In this document: positions 1-11,536 of the stretch, piece by piece | Position numbering within the stretch: the stretch's first letter is position 1 | How the letters are laid out: every line of letters begins with the position of its first letter | Assembly: GCA_003864495.1 (NCBI GenBank) | Contig: ML133401.1 | Span: forward strand, 744,001-808,000 | Direction: 5' to 3' | From: Nemopilema nomurai | Taxonomy: Eukaryota > Cnidaria > Scyphozoa > Rhizostomeae > Rhizostomatidae | DNA: 64,000 nucleotides | The notes under the pieces: model-generated | Database searches by the model: none | What the model was told of the DNA's origin: nothing | What the model saw: the letters and a program-made list of their open reading frames with translations, nothing else | Position numbers and translations under genes: made by a program

Positions 1-3000
1 GGAACTAGAACTGTAAGTGTCTCATCTGTTTCTTTTCAATTTTGTTTTATACCTGGTTGAGTATTTTTTGGAAGAAAAAGTGTGGCAAGTGTTGTAAAGG
101 GAATACAAGTATTTACAGTTAAAAGTATTGGAGTGACACAAATATGTTAAGGTAAGGAAAGCTTTATTAAGAAAAGAGATAACTTTTAAGATCTATGTTC
201 ATTATATTAGTTTAGGTTTGAAAGTGCAGATAAGCGGGTTTTTTTATTTTTGAGGTTATGATGCTTCCTTGAGCTGTTGTACACTGACAGCACACCACCC
301 CGCCACCCCCCCCCCCCTCCTGCAATAAATGCAAGCAATCGCTCACAATCACTTCAACACCTGCACAAACCTGTGTGCATAAGCTTTTGATTGTTTGCAC
401 AAGATCCTGAATTTTACTCTGTATATCTGAGAAGTTCCCTTTAATTTCTGGTCAAATTGTCTGCATTTTGTCTGTCATAAATGTTTTTATTGTGTAGAAA
501 TATTTCACACAGGGTATATTTTTATTTATTTTTGCTTATTAGATGTTAACGAAGAGCAATCGCTCATGTCCAGCAACAACTTGCATGGACTTTTTCTCAG
601 GATTAGGCCTGTTTTGGATTAGCTGAAAGAATTCACCATCAGATAGAGTGGACAATGTCTGTGTCCCTCAGTGTTTAGATGTTCTTGCTCAGCTCAAAAG
701 AGTTTTTGCCTGTCATGTTGAAATGATAATGTCTGCATTCTGTTTCTTGTCCTGAGTTTATTTGGGGGTAGTTCAATTAATTTTCAGTGGTTTTAGTACT
801 TCTAAGATTTATATTGGCTTGGTAGATATTTGGATTGGTACTGATGCATTCATGTAAGTTCTGCTTTGCATTTGTTATTCAAGAGTAACTGCTAATTCAA
901 CTGATATTAAGGTTTTAAAATTTGATGCTTTATGATCCGTCAAACCATTCTTTCTAATTTTTTAGATGGAACAATGCATTCAAAGGCCATATTGATTATC
1001 TCAGACAGTGTTTGAAGGAGAAGCGGGTAAATTTTTAGTGAAGTTTATGTAAACAATGATCATTGCAAAAGGAACATCTTGGTGTTCTATTTTGGCAACC
1101 CCATTTCCAATCTTTGAATATCACAAACAGGCATACTGCTAAAAGAAAGACAGAAATATCAACATAGTCAGCCATCTTGAGAGAAGAACTGACCTTATTG
1201 CACTCAAGGAGCAATTATTGCAACAAATCTTGAAACTTGAAGGGTACCAAATGTTGCAAGTTGTAAGAAATAGATGACGGGATCTCTGGCATCATGTAAC
1301 TCATCTCCTTTGTAGATCATGCAAACCTTGCTTACACAGCACTTTTTTCTTGGGTATTCCTTTTAATTGTTATTCGGCAAAGAGACATTTAATTTAAATA
1401 TACATCGTATGCAAAGGAAAACAATGTTAAAGCCAGTTACTTTATGTGAGACGTAAGTTCATATTTGCCGTGCTTTCTTATGTTAAAAATTCTGTTTAAT
1501 AGGGATCAGAAAAAGCCGAATTACAAGCAAAATTGTGTTTTTTTATTGATGCTTCTGTGGGATTCTATCTCCAGGTAAGTCACAGTTTATTGTACTAATA
1601 GTGTTTTTACCCATTTCCGTCATGTTCCCAAGCGACAAATTTACTGAAAGAGCATGTTTAACACACAAAATGAAAACCGAATGCAAATATAGCTTCGCGG
1701 CAGAAAGCATTTGTTTGTTTCAGATAAATCTTGTATTATTGTTTTTTCAGCTGGATTTCAAGCACTTCGCTTTATCAAAGCATGCTTAATAAATCAGTTC
1801 AAGCGTTTCTAAAATATGTTTAAGTAGGCCTACATTTTCCTAGCTACTCATTTCTTGTATTGCAGTGTACATGTTGGTCTTATTGCGGACCAATTTCAAA
1901 AGAAAATGGAGGCATTTTCTGTTTCGATCAAAAATTTTTAGATTGTGGCATTTACAATTGTTTACTGAAAGGCCTGACGAAAAATGTACACCCGGATTGG
2001 ACTCTAAACTTACCCCCTTGTTCATTGCTTTTCTTCTACTACATGGAACTTCGAATACAAAAAAAGGAAATACTGATGAGGCAAAGCTTTTTTGCAGCAT
2101 GTTGAAGCTTGTGATGGGGAAAGTTTATGGGAAAAATCCACCCTACTTCCGCGCCGTTATTTTTTCCATTTAATTGAAGGCTCTGTTTCCTTTACACGAA
2201 AACATAGCGGAGTGCTTTGCACGTTTTGGGCTTTGCATTTCCATTACAACGCTTCAAAAGAGAGACTTTCGAAAATGCTGTTGAAAGAGGAGTGATGTGA
2301 AAACGGATAGTTTTAATGGAAACGTCTTTGGAAACACCGATAACGAAGTGATTCGAAAATTCAGACATGAACGAAGTGATTTGAAAACGGAGTAATCCCT
2401 CGTTTCTGAATGAGGGGACGCACCCCACCGAAACTGCATTTCCCAATGGAGGTGTCACAACAGTTTCTTATTCTGGTCTTATGAAGACTGGAAATGGAGG
2501 ACCCAATACATTTGACTTAATGTGCTGTAATGAGTTTGAAGAATGGCTCTTCTAACGGTTTTTAAGACTATAGTTATTCTTATTTAGCTTTCTGCGAAAG
2601 ATATATGAGAAAATGAAACGCTAGGCAACCATGCCCAAAGTATGGTTGTCTCAACTTTCCGAAATATTCTTGCATAAAACTGTCAAAAAGATGTTGATAT
2701 AAACAGACAAGCAGTGTTGTAAAAGCCGGTATCGACTCTTACATACAGTGTTCTTTGACCTCAATAATAGGACCCATGTTACCCTGGCGCCGTGATCGTA
2801 TAGTGGTTAGTACATTGCGTTGTGGCCGCAATAACCCAGGTTCGAATCCTGGTCACGGCATTCTTTTCTTCCCTTTTTCTTTCCTTCCTCATGACAGAAA
2901 TCTTGACTCAATTTTTATGTTCATCGATTTATCGTCGGTCCCGGAGATTTCCAGAATTGTGCTGGAGTTGCTTATATATGTATCTAGAATTAGGCTTACG

Positions 3001-6000
3001 ATTTAACACCACAATACCAAAATAATGTTAAGTGAAGTTAACATCATCATTTTCCTTCAGTATTATATTTATGCGATCCAGGTTTATGTCATCAACTTTT
3101 TATCTTGCTATCTACGGATCTTTCTTTGAAATCTTTGAAAGGAACTCAAGAATTGAAATCGTCATCTTTAAGTCATATTTGATTAAAAAATTATGTTGCT
3201 TGTCCCTTCCGGTCGCGAGTTACTTTGTATTGAATATTTAGATTTTCGTTTCTTATTCAGATCTTACCGCAATTTTGTTCACTGCAGCAGCACTACATTT
3301 TGAAAATTGGTTTATTCGCAGTCTGACGACCAAAACACTTTAGTAGATATTTTTGGCACAGACTCATTTCAACATGAAGATTCCAATTTATGATCCTTTT
3401 GCCAAGTGAAGTTAAAATTTTCCTGGATCGATGATAAATTATTTTGCAATAAATCTTTGAGCCAAAATAAGAAGTCAGAAAAGTATTTTGTAATTTTTCA
3501 TGTTTTCTAAAACCCAAATGCACTACTACCATTGCGGGGAAATATCTTTGGAACCAGAGGATCAACTCTGGAATTTTCGTTGGCTTGGTGATTTGTTCAT
3601 CAGGTATTCAACTGTTTCTCGTGTTTAAATTTAAGTTTTTTCTGCAGTTGCTGCAAGAATTTTGCGATTGCTACGATCTCGATTTGCCTTTTCGAACCAA
3701 AGCCATCAACTTGGGAATACTGCAAGGTAAAATTGAATTTGATTTCCACCTTTAAGCTATGCTGCTTACCACAGAATTTCACCTGTGTGTGAAACTTCAT
3801 GCAACCCATTTGCACTACCCCAACGGGGTGACTCTATAAGCCATGGCTATCTTCGACCACCACACACATGTTGATACCAAATCGTCAAAAGTTTTGACTC
3901 TAAAGGGAAATGCCATGAAGTAGAAACATAATCTAATTTTGCAGCTAAATTCTGCAGTCTTGAATCCAAAGTGCAGCTGATTGAGCATTTATTGCTAAAA
4001 TGTCAAATAAATACTGTACCAAAAATTAGTCCTTTTAGCGTAACATACACACAAGTAAAAATTTCTACAATGATGGTATCACTTCTAATGATAAAAGCAG
4101 TTACTTGCTGACTAAATAAGTCACTTTATCCATTTTAAGTCTTTATACGAAATGTCTTACCTAAAACTGCTTGGTACTTTTCCATTAATTTGTCACCTGG
4201 TCATGCGGCCTCAGTTGATATTCCCTGGTCTGTTATTGTCATTCTCAAAGTTATGTATTGTTTGCAGGGCCCATAATTTCAGACTGCAAATCGGCCAATC
4301 AATCAAAGTCCAAGATTAGTTCTTGTTTTTACATCTCGCAAGACTGCCTAGTACACCTAGGTGACCTAGGTTGGTACATTTGTCATTATTGTCACTTAAT
4401 TTGTGCCAAATTAAACTCATTTACGTTCTTCATTTAAAATTACTTCTGAGGTGGCAATGGACAGGCGAATACCCCTGGAGAATCGTTAATTGATCATAAA
4501 CTTGGTTTTTCTACTTTTATAAAATATAATCAAATCGAAAACTCGGCAACGAAGTTATTTGCTATAAAATTTTGTAAGTGGTTGGCAGGCTTTTCCTCTC
4601 GCCCCAAAAATAGTTATTTTATCTAATTGTATCAAATTCTCTAAAAACTGCAACGTTTAATCGGCACTTCTGTTTTTTTTTCAGCACGGTACCGAAATGA
4701 CATGGTCCAGGCGGAGTCATACTACAAACTGGCCTCCACAATCATTGCTGTTAACGGTTAGTTTTACAACCTTTCCAGTCACCAATAAATATTTCAGCAC
4801 GTACTACCACCTCGAGGCCTCTGCTTTATTTAACATCAATGCAGACTTTGTTACAGAAAGATAACATTTTGCCTATAAAAATAACATAAAGTGGTAATAG
4901 TAAAATTTAAAAAAACAGTGGTAACAGTAGAAGACTATCATTTGTTTTCCTAATTTGTAAGAAACTCTATTGATACGTGTTTGGAAAACATCGTGCTTCA
5001 CTGAGTCATCGTTTGTCTTATAATTTTTTTGTCAAAATTTTATCTGCTTAGAATGTTTATTAATGCTTCTCAAATATCACAACTATTCTGATAATTAAAC
5101 TTTTTTGTAAAGGACAACCTTACAACCAACTAGCAATTATTGAAAGTGCAAAAGGAGATCAACTCAAGGCTGTCTTTTATTACTGCAAAAGGTTCGATTT
5201 TAGCCTTTTTGCAAATTCACTCCTTGTACATCTGCCGTGTTATCTGCACAAAAGTTCCCTAATTATTGTAGCTCAGATCTCGCTCCCCGCACAGGCTGTA
5301 TGCATTTTTTTTGAATGATTATTTCCTTCATTACTGTTCCTGTAACATTTAAAGTTTTTGAATGCTGTAAATAATTCATTCTTGCGTCATTTACATTATT
5401 CAAAAGTTTCACCATTGACATGATCCATTGACAATGGACCATCCAAATACTGCACGCGCTAGAAAAGGTAGACAGGAATGTGCCTTCTTGTATAATGAAC
5501 CATTTTTAGGGGATGCCATAGTTTTTCAAAGGGTAGATGGAAAGCTGTCAAATTGGTCATTATGATTTGACGCTTCTTTTCCTTGACGTTTGACGGTGAC
5601 AATTTGTCATGAATATTTACTAATTGATTAAACCCCTTTCTTATTTTATAGTGCTCTTGTTCAGAACCCTTTTCCTCCGGCTGTCTCTAACCTGCAGAAG
5701 ACTCTCAACCAATTCTGTACGCGGCAAAACTTCAGGTAACTCTAAACAATAACACATCCCTTATACAGAATGCATTCTCTATACAGAACGTATTTCTTAT
5801 GCAGAACCTCTCGCTTGTGCAACGAAATATTATTTTCCATTTTTTTGAAGTTTTCTCTTGAAATACACTTGGTGCTGAAAGTGAATGTTTAGAAGCTAGT
5901 AATCAGATCCTTTAACTTCAAATGCATCGGCTCCTAAATACGCTCAGGCAATTCAACGTTATTATTGTAAAAATGCATTGTCTTTGCATTCAATACATTC

Positions 6001-9000
6001 AGTTCCAGTCATTGAAATTCATGCTTTTTATTCATTGGTGGCTCATTTGAAAATCGAACCATCAAATCAAGTACTGAGACAGTTGCATTAAAAGGGCCTT
6101 TTCCTAGCTATTTCGACAAAGTATTTTATTTTTGCCCGGCCTTGCGTCATAAACACAATTTTTTCTTGCAGCATTCTTTCAAAGACATGCTGCACTACAT
6201 TCGATGATCTAGTTTCTCTGTTCCTGCAGTACCACGGATCCGTCTATTTAGTGTTGAGTAAGTTTAGCAATTTTTTCCAGTTTAGTTCAAATCCTGTACT
6301 AATAGTTTTTTTCACGATAGTCGAATTTTGTAGTATTAAAAATAGTCAATGTAACATATTTCCATATTTGAAGGTTTTCTGCTAAATCTGTTGTCTGAAG
6401 TGCCTAAATTAGAAGCTACATGGACATTGATAGTTTCGTATAAGCTCACCTCATAATGATAGTTGCCATTCATGTGTTGTTTCTTACAGATATTGACAAG
6501 GCTGGGTCTCTTCACGATCGGATCGTATGTGATCTGGAGGTGGGTTAGTTGTCAAGCTGCGAAAAGTTGTCAAGAGGAGCACTTCCATTGAACCTTACCT
6601 TACTTTACCTTACCATACCATACTTTGCCATATTTCACCTTACCTTACCATACCTTACCATACCATACTTTGCCATATTTCACCTTACCTTACCATACCT
6701 TACCATACCATACTTTGCCATATTTCACCTTACCTTATCTTGCCTTTCTTTGCCTAATTTCACCTTACCTTCATCTTGTCTTTCTTTGCCTAATTTCACC
6801 TTATCTTACCTTTCCTTACCTTACCTTACCTTACCTTACCTAATTTCACCTTACCTTATATTACCTCGCCTTTCCTTACCTCGCCTTTCCTTACCTCGCC
6901 TTACCTTACCTAGCCTAACCTTATCTTACCTTAACTTACTTTACCTTATTTTAATGTACTTTACCTTACCTAACCTTGCCATACCATATCTTAGAAAACA
7001 TTTAGCTAAATTGGAACCATTTCAAATGAAAACCAACAGGTCTCCTAAGTGTTTTGGAAGTTATTTCAAGCCCAACCAATATCTTTAGCTGACATAGAAA
7101 CCTTTGCGACCACTCTTAAATGAACCTACGATTTTATTCCCAGGCTCTCAGTGACGAATTTTCGAGCGAACACCTGGTAAGCATGGCATTGATAACTATC
7201 TTCACGCTGTACAAAAGCAAGCCGAAAGAAGAGGATGGCCAAGAAGACTGCATTGCTGAGGATGAGATCCAAGTCTGGAATCTGATCTGCTCATTTTTGG
7301 CATCGTTCTACACTTTGATGATCAACCTTGCGTCTCGGTATCAAAATGTGGATGAAAACGAGGGCGAGAACAAGTATCTGCCCTGCGTCAAAATTCTTTC
7401 AGACTGGATATTGTGTTCAGGGTCGGCGATTTTGATGGAGGAGGCTTTCGATAGAAACAAGGAGTAAGTAAACTTTGAATCTCATTCCATTCGGTGTGCC
7501 AAATCTTTCTGTTAACGATCGGCTTTTTTGGTAAGGCTTAACCAAAGAAATGTTAATGACTCCCTCTGTGTTTGGAGCAAACTCTACAAACCTATTTTCC
7601 TCAGGGCTTTTATTTGACAAATCTTTGTTACCAAGGATCATAGTACATTGAGAATTTTTTGTAATTGGTATTTGTAATTGATATTTGTAATTATTCAATT
7701 TGTTTTTTAAAGGCTTTATAAAAGTTTGACCACCCTTGGAAATGGATTGTTATTTAAAGCCGCTGAAATCACCTCCTCTACCGGTATGGTTCTTAGCACT
7801 TGTATTTCTAAGCTCTATCTGGTCCCAGTTTTTCTAATCCTAATTATTCTTTTCGCCAGCTCGGATAAATCAACCAGGCAATGTAGGCTAGCTAGTTCTT
7901 GTGGGCTGGCCTTTGCTAAAAACTGGACTACTGATTTGTCTTCGATCTTGCGTTCGCTCAGATATAGATCATGGTCTATGTCTATATCCGAGCTGCATTC
8001 ACACCAAGCATGACCAAGTACAGCTCCTAAGGAAGTTTGTTTGTCATTACAATACGAAACGATATGACAAGGAATTTATTGTTTACATATGTTTCATAGA
8101 ACTAGCCTTTATTTAGGATACTCTTTATTTAGGATACTCTTGATATCTCCAAAGCTTTTGGTTTGCAAGCTGCGGAAACTGAGATAACAATAACGAGGCA
8201 ATCATCTGCTTCAGTAATTAAAAAAACGTCAATTCCTTAACAGTCCTTTCTATCTGCCTTAGTCAAAGCAATCTTGATTTCTCAACAGCATTACCTCTCC
8301 CCGAAGACCGTGAAGTGCGCGGATTCTTCCCCTTGAGAAGAATACACAGGTTAGTAATGACATCTATATATGTACATATCTACACAGGCACTGAAGGCCT
8401 TTCTACTGCCAATACAGTAATGCCCAAATAAACGCCCACCCCGCAAGTAAGCGCCCCCTCGAATAAGCGCCCATCTTGGAGCCTCCAAAATGAAATAAGT
8501 GCTTTTCCGTATGGTATTGTAATTTGTGCTATTTTTGTTTAACCAAGTTAACCAGAAACACGTTGTTTTTACGCTGCTATTGTTGTCTGTTTCAGACGTC
8601 TGCAGTTCAAACACAGCGATAAGGATTCCGTCGACATCCAGTCTCTGCGTGCGTACAGAATCATTTCCTACATCAACTGGCTGTGCCAACAAGAACCCGC
8701 CTCAAGGTGATTTCGCGATTCTCCTGCTGCTTCTGTGAATGCTGTGTTTGATATCCACGGCGTCTTTAGTTGCATTTTAGACCGCTGGCATTAAATCCAC
8801 GTCATTCTACTTTCAGGTACATCGAGAAGAGAGAAAGCAACGGCAGTGCTCGTTTTTTCTGTCTTCAGGTACAGTTGCGTGTTCTTTTGTACCTAGTCAC
8901 GGTTCTCGCTTTCATATTATTTTCAGGATATCGATACTCCAAGAGCTCTGAGGCAAAAGATGTTGAGTTTTGATAGTGTTGAATCTGGCCAGGCTGTGTC

Positions 9001-11536
9001 TTGAAATGGTCCTTGGTGTGGTCCATGAAATACCCTTTGAACTTCCAGTGCTATTTGCGCTTCAGCCATATTTTTATATTCTTCTCAAAATCCACAACTA
9101 CCAACGATTGAAATGGTCAACACAGAGATGCAGGCCTAGTGTGGAAATTCTTTAGAATGTTTTACCACTAATAAATCCTCTGACATGATGGATGAACGGT
9201 GTATAATATCAAAGCGTTTGCTTTATGTCCTTGTCCTACTCTTTGGCATCCTTTGTGACAATGGCTCTTGACGCTTTCAAGGTTTGCAGTGTTTCATTTT
9301 CCCTCAAAGCAGGAGGAGCCTGTCAATGAAACACAGTCACCGAAGGAACCAAAAAGGAGCAACGCAGAATTTGACGTGGCCGTCAGAGAGCTATTTGATG
9401 CACTGCCTGATCTCAAGGGGGTATGTTGTCTGATTTACCACCTGGCACTTTCATGCAATCTGCTCTCTTATCGTTTTGATTGCTTCAATTTAATAAGGCT
9501 CTAGTATCCTAGCCAAATCAATTTTTAAGGAGAATGTTTGAGTAATATGTTGAATATGCATTCAAATGTTAAGGCCATCCTGAATGTATTAAACCTCTTT
9601 TGCAGAAAACACAGCAAGGTCGGAGTAAATCGCCATTTAGAGAGACCAGGTTAGTTACATTGCAGAGTCCAGATCGTCATTTTTGTACGTTTGAAGTAGG
9701 TCAAAACACGTCGTTTGATTGTGGAGCCTGACCAATGTTGATGACACAGGTTGTTCAGTGATCAAACGATTTTGCCTATAGTGGTGCTTAGCTACTAGTG
9801 ATACGACAGTGATTGATAGTGTTTCGGCAATGATACTAAGTGATTCGGCAGCGATTAACAGTGGTTCGGCAGTGATTAACAGTAATTCGAAATCAATTGT
9901 TAAAGGTCAAATCAAAGGGAAGCTTATTCCTTTTCATTGACTATCCATCCATGATCACTATCCATGATCTTCGATAATGCCGAGAGCACAGATTTCATTC
10001 AATCACCCTCATCACCCATCTAAAGACCCTATTAATGTTTATTTCGCCAAACAGATCATTGTTCAGAACTGATTCAGAAGAACAGGGGATCAAGGACGTG
10101 CCGATAGTCGCCGGTCCTGTTGCCTCGTATTCGTTATTCGACTCGCCTTGGAGTGTGCCCTTGAACAGGTCTCCAACCAAAGGTACCTACTCTCTGTCGT
10201 CCATTCATTTACTGACACAGTTCACCCATAACTCCTCATGCCGGACATTTACTAAGCAGAGAAGCTCTTCAATTGATAGATTTTTTCAATGTTGAAAACA
10301 CAATGATTATGAAAGCGCCTTAGAGAACCAAGGTAGTGCTAAGGTAATTGACTTGGTTTTCCATTTCCAGAGTCGTCCTCAGAAGAGCCGGTCTTTTCCG
10401 AACTGTTCGAGAAGCTGACGCTGGACCGGGAGGCGAGCCCGCAGCCTTCGGCGTTCGCCAGCAAGGATGCGGACCCGTTGACGACCACCGAAATGTTCCC
10501 AAAGTCGACGAGGTCAGTGAACATTGGCGTGTTTCCCTCTTCGGCCACGGCAGCCAACGCGCAGTCACGTCACAACAAGCGAGAGGGCCGCCCGCTGCCC
10601 GCATCCCTCATGGCCAGTCAAATCCCCAACCACCCCATACAGCAGCAACTGACGAGAATGTCCATGAACAATCCACACATGCCACAGTCCGGCTTTTATG
10701 GCAACCATCACGTTGTCGGCCCCAACCGGATGCCGGCGCGCGTCGAGGGGCCTGTGCTCCAACCAAATCAGATTGGAATCAACAATGCCGCCGTCACCAT
10801 CAACCAACACCCCATCAACCAACACCCCATCAACCAACACCCCATCAACCAACACCCCCTGTCATTTGTTGGACCAGTTCCACGGGTGCCAATCGCTCTT
10901 CAACAAGGCATGTCCCGCCCAGCAGGTTTCCCAGCTTTCGTACCACCAGTTGTGACCAATGGTGCAGTTTTTGGGGCGATCGGTCAAACCCCGCGGTCGC
11001 AGTTCCAAAGCAGCGCCAATCACGCTATCCAGCAGCCCCCAAATTCCATTAATTTCACGCCCCCGGGATCGCCTGGCCTTTCTCGGAGTTCACCCCAAGG
11101 CAACCAAGTAAGAATTATTTTAAGTACGGTCAAGATGAATTTTGAATAACAAGTCATTGCTTGTGAGCACTTAACAGTACATTTGCCTATCCATCCATTG
11201 AAGGATTGTCGAGATCATGTTGGGATTTAGTTGTTATACCATTTCTAAAGCACTTTCTAAGTCTTCATCTCAGAAACAGTTTTAGTGCTGTTTTTCTCCT
11301 TGAGCCATTTATACAATCGTTGCAGCATATGAAGATGAAAATCCCGTTTTTCATACTCAATGCAGTCATATGTCAAGGAAATTATAATTTTTCTGACAAT
11401 CTGTTTCGTTTCGGTTTAGTCCATTTGGAGCTCTAATTTTGGATTTGGCCACGGTGCCATGTCTCCCCTGGAACAGCTGCTAAGCGACCAAAAGAAGACC
11501 CAGCAGCCAACAGTGCACCGGAAACCAACGAAGTGA
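1..11536 (+). CDS. SMG7: SMG7-like nonsense-mediated mRNA decay factor (5' end missing)
   Basis: SMG7 proteins use a 14-3-3-like N-terminal domain to bind phosphorylated UPF1 and recruit mRNA decay enzymes in the cytoplasm. The exons I can join are 1-12, 966-1026, 1503-1574, 3648-3726, 4283-4369, 4685-4756, 5113-5191, 5652-5735, 6172-6257, 6490-6539, 7144-7463, 7713-7783, 8289-8349, 8596-8706, 8817-8868, 8927-about 8992 (donor uncertain), 9313-9420, 9606-9649, 10055-10182, 10371-11107 and 11420-11536, about 830 residues. Family-like blocks, in order, are WNNAFKGHIDYL, ARYRNDMVQAESYYKLA, GQPYNQLAIIESAKGDQLKA, NPFPPAVSNLQKTL and LPLPEDREVRGFFPLR. These are the helical-repeat core. A long low-complexity tail follows with YSLFDSPWSVPL and ends SIWSSNF...MSPLEQLLSDQKK, matching the C-terminal end of animal SMG7. 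The first coding exons lie before the window. A longer open frame at 10348-11052 is not the gene; splice phase selects the other frame. Confidence 0.92.
2789..2860 (+). tRNA. tRNA-His-GTG: tRNA-His (anticodon GTG)
   Basis: A 72-nt cloverleaf lies in an SMG7 intron, on the same strand as the gene. The acceptor arms GCCGTGA (2789-2795) and TCACGGC (2853-2859) pair fully. The D-arm contains TAGTGGTTAGTA (the A box), the anticodon loop TTGTGGC carries GTG, and the T-arm contains GGTTCGAATCC (the B box). A T-run that could stop RNA polymerase III begins within 5 nt of the 3' end (TTCTTTTCTT). All parts expected of a working gene are present. Confidence 0.96.
6590..6985 (+). repeat. CCTTA/CTTAC pentanucleotide satellite
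   Basis: About 400 bp of an SMG7 intron consists of degenerate CCTTA-type pentamers, with variants such as CCATA, CTTTG and CCTCG. Near the left end is a roughly 50-bp higher-order unit (accttaccttaccatacc...tactttgccatatttc) repeated about three times. The tract reads through as a Leu/Pro/Tyr-rich frame, but this follows from the pentamer and is not a gene. It begins about 50 bp after the exon ending at 6539 and stops about 160 bp before the next exon. Confidence 0.9.
8405..8490 (+). repeat. AATAAGCGCCC-type interspersed repeat fragment
   Basis: The motif A-A-T-A-A-(A/G)-C-G-C-C-C occurs three times with short spacers (AATAAACGCCC, AGTAAGCGCCC, AATAAGCGCCC). The same motif in reverse complement occurs at 59622-59693 and 60026-60093. 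This looks like the end of an interspersed element. I could not delimit terminal repeats or a target-site duplication here. It lies in the SMG7 intron just after the exon ending at 8349. Confidence 0.55.
9801..9890 (+). repeat. Short minisatellite based on (T/G)TTCGGCA(G/A)TGATTA
   Basis: Degenerate repeats of about 20-22 bp with the core TTCGGCA and a following TGAT or GATTAACAGT occur four to five times in an SMG7 intron. No coding frame or RNA fold is suggested. Confidence 0.6.
10799..10858 (+). repeat. In-frame 15-bp coding minisatellite in the SMG7 tail
   Basis: Four exact tandem copies of ATCAACCAACACCCC encode Ile-Asn-Gln-His-Pro four times within the long SMG7 exon 10371-11107. The unit is a multiple of three, so gains or losses of copies would not shift the frame. 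It lies in the low-complexity tail, away from the folded domain. Confidence 0.93.

Noticed and set aside
2192..2458. Small frames in the SMG7 intron near 1860-2460
   Set aside because: They overlap on both strands without similarity to known proteins and without splice support.
6590..6985. Interstitial telomere repeat
   Set aside because: The unit is CCTTA-like, not TTAGGG/CCCTAA, and is irregular.
6549..7088. A Leu/Pro/Tyr-rich protein of 179 codons
   Set aside because: It is translation of the pentamer satellite, inside an intron.
10348..11052. The longest + strand frame over the last large SMG7 exon (234 codons)
   Set aside because: It has no SMG7 similarity and does not join in phase to the final exon. 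The neighbouring frame does join at both ends.
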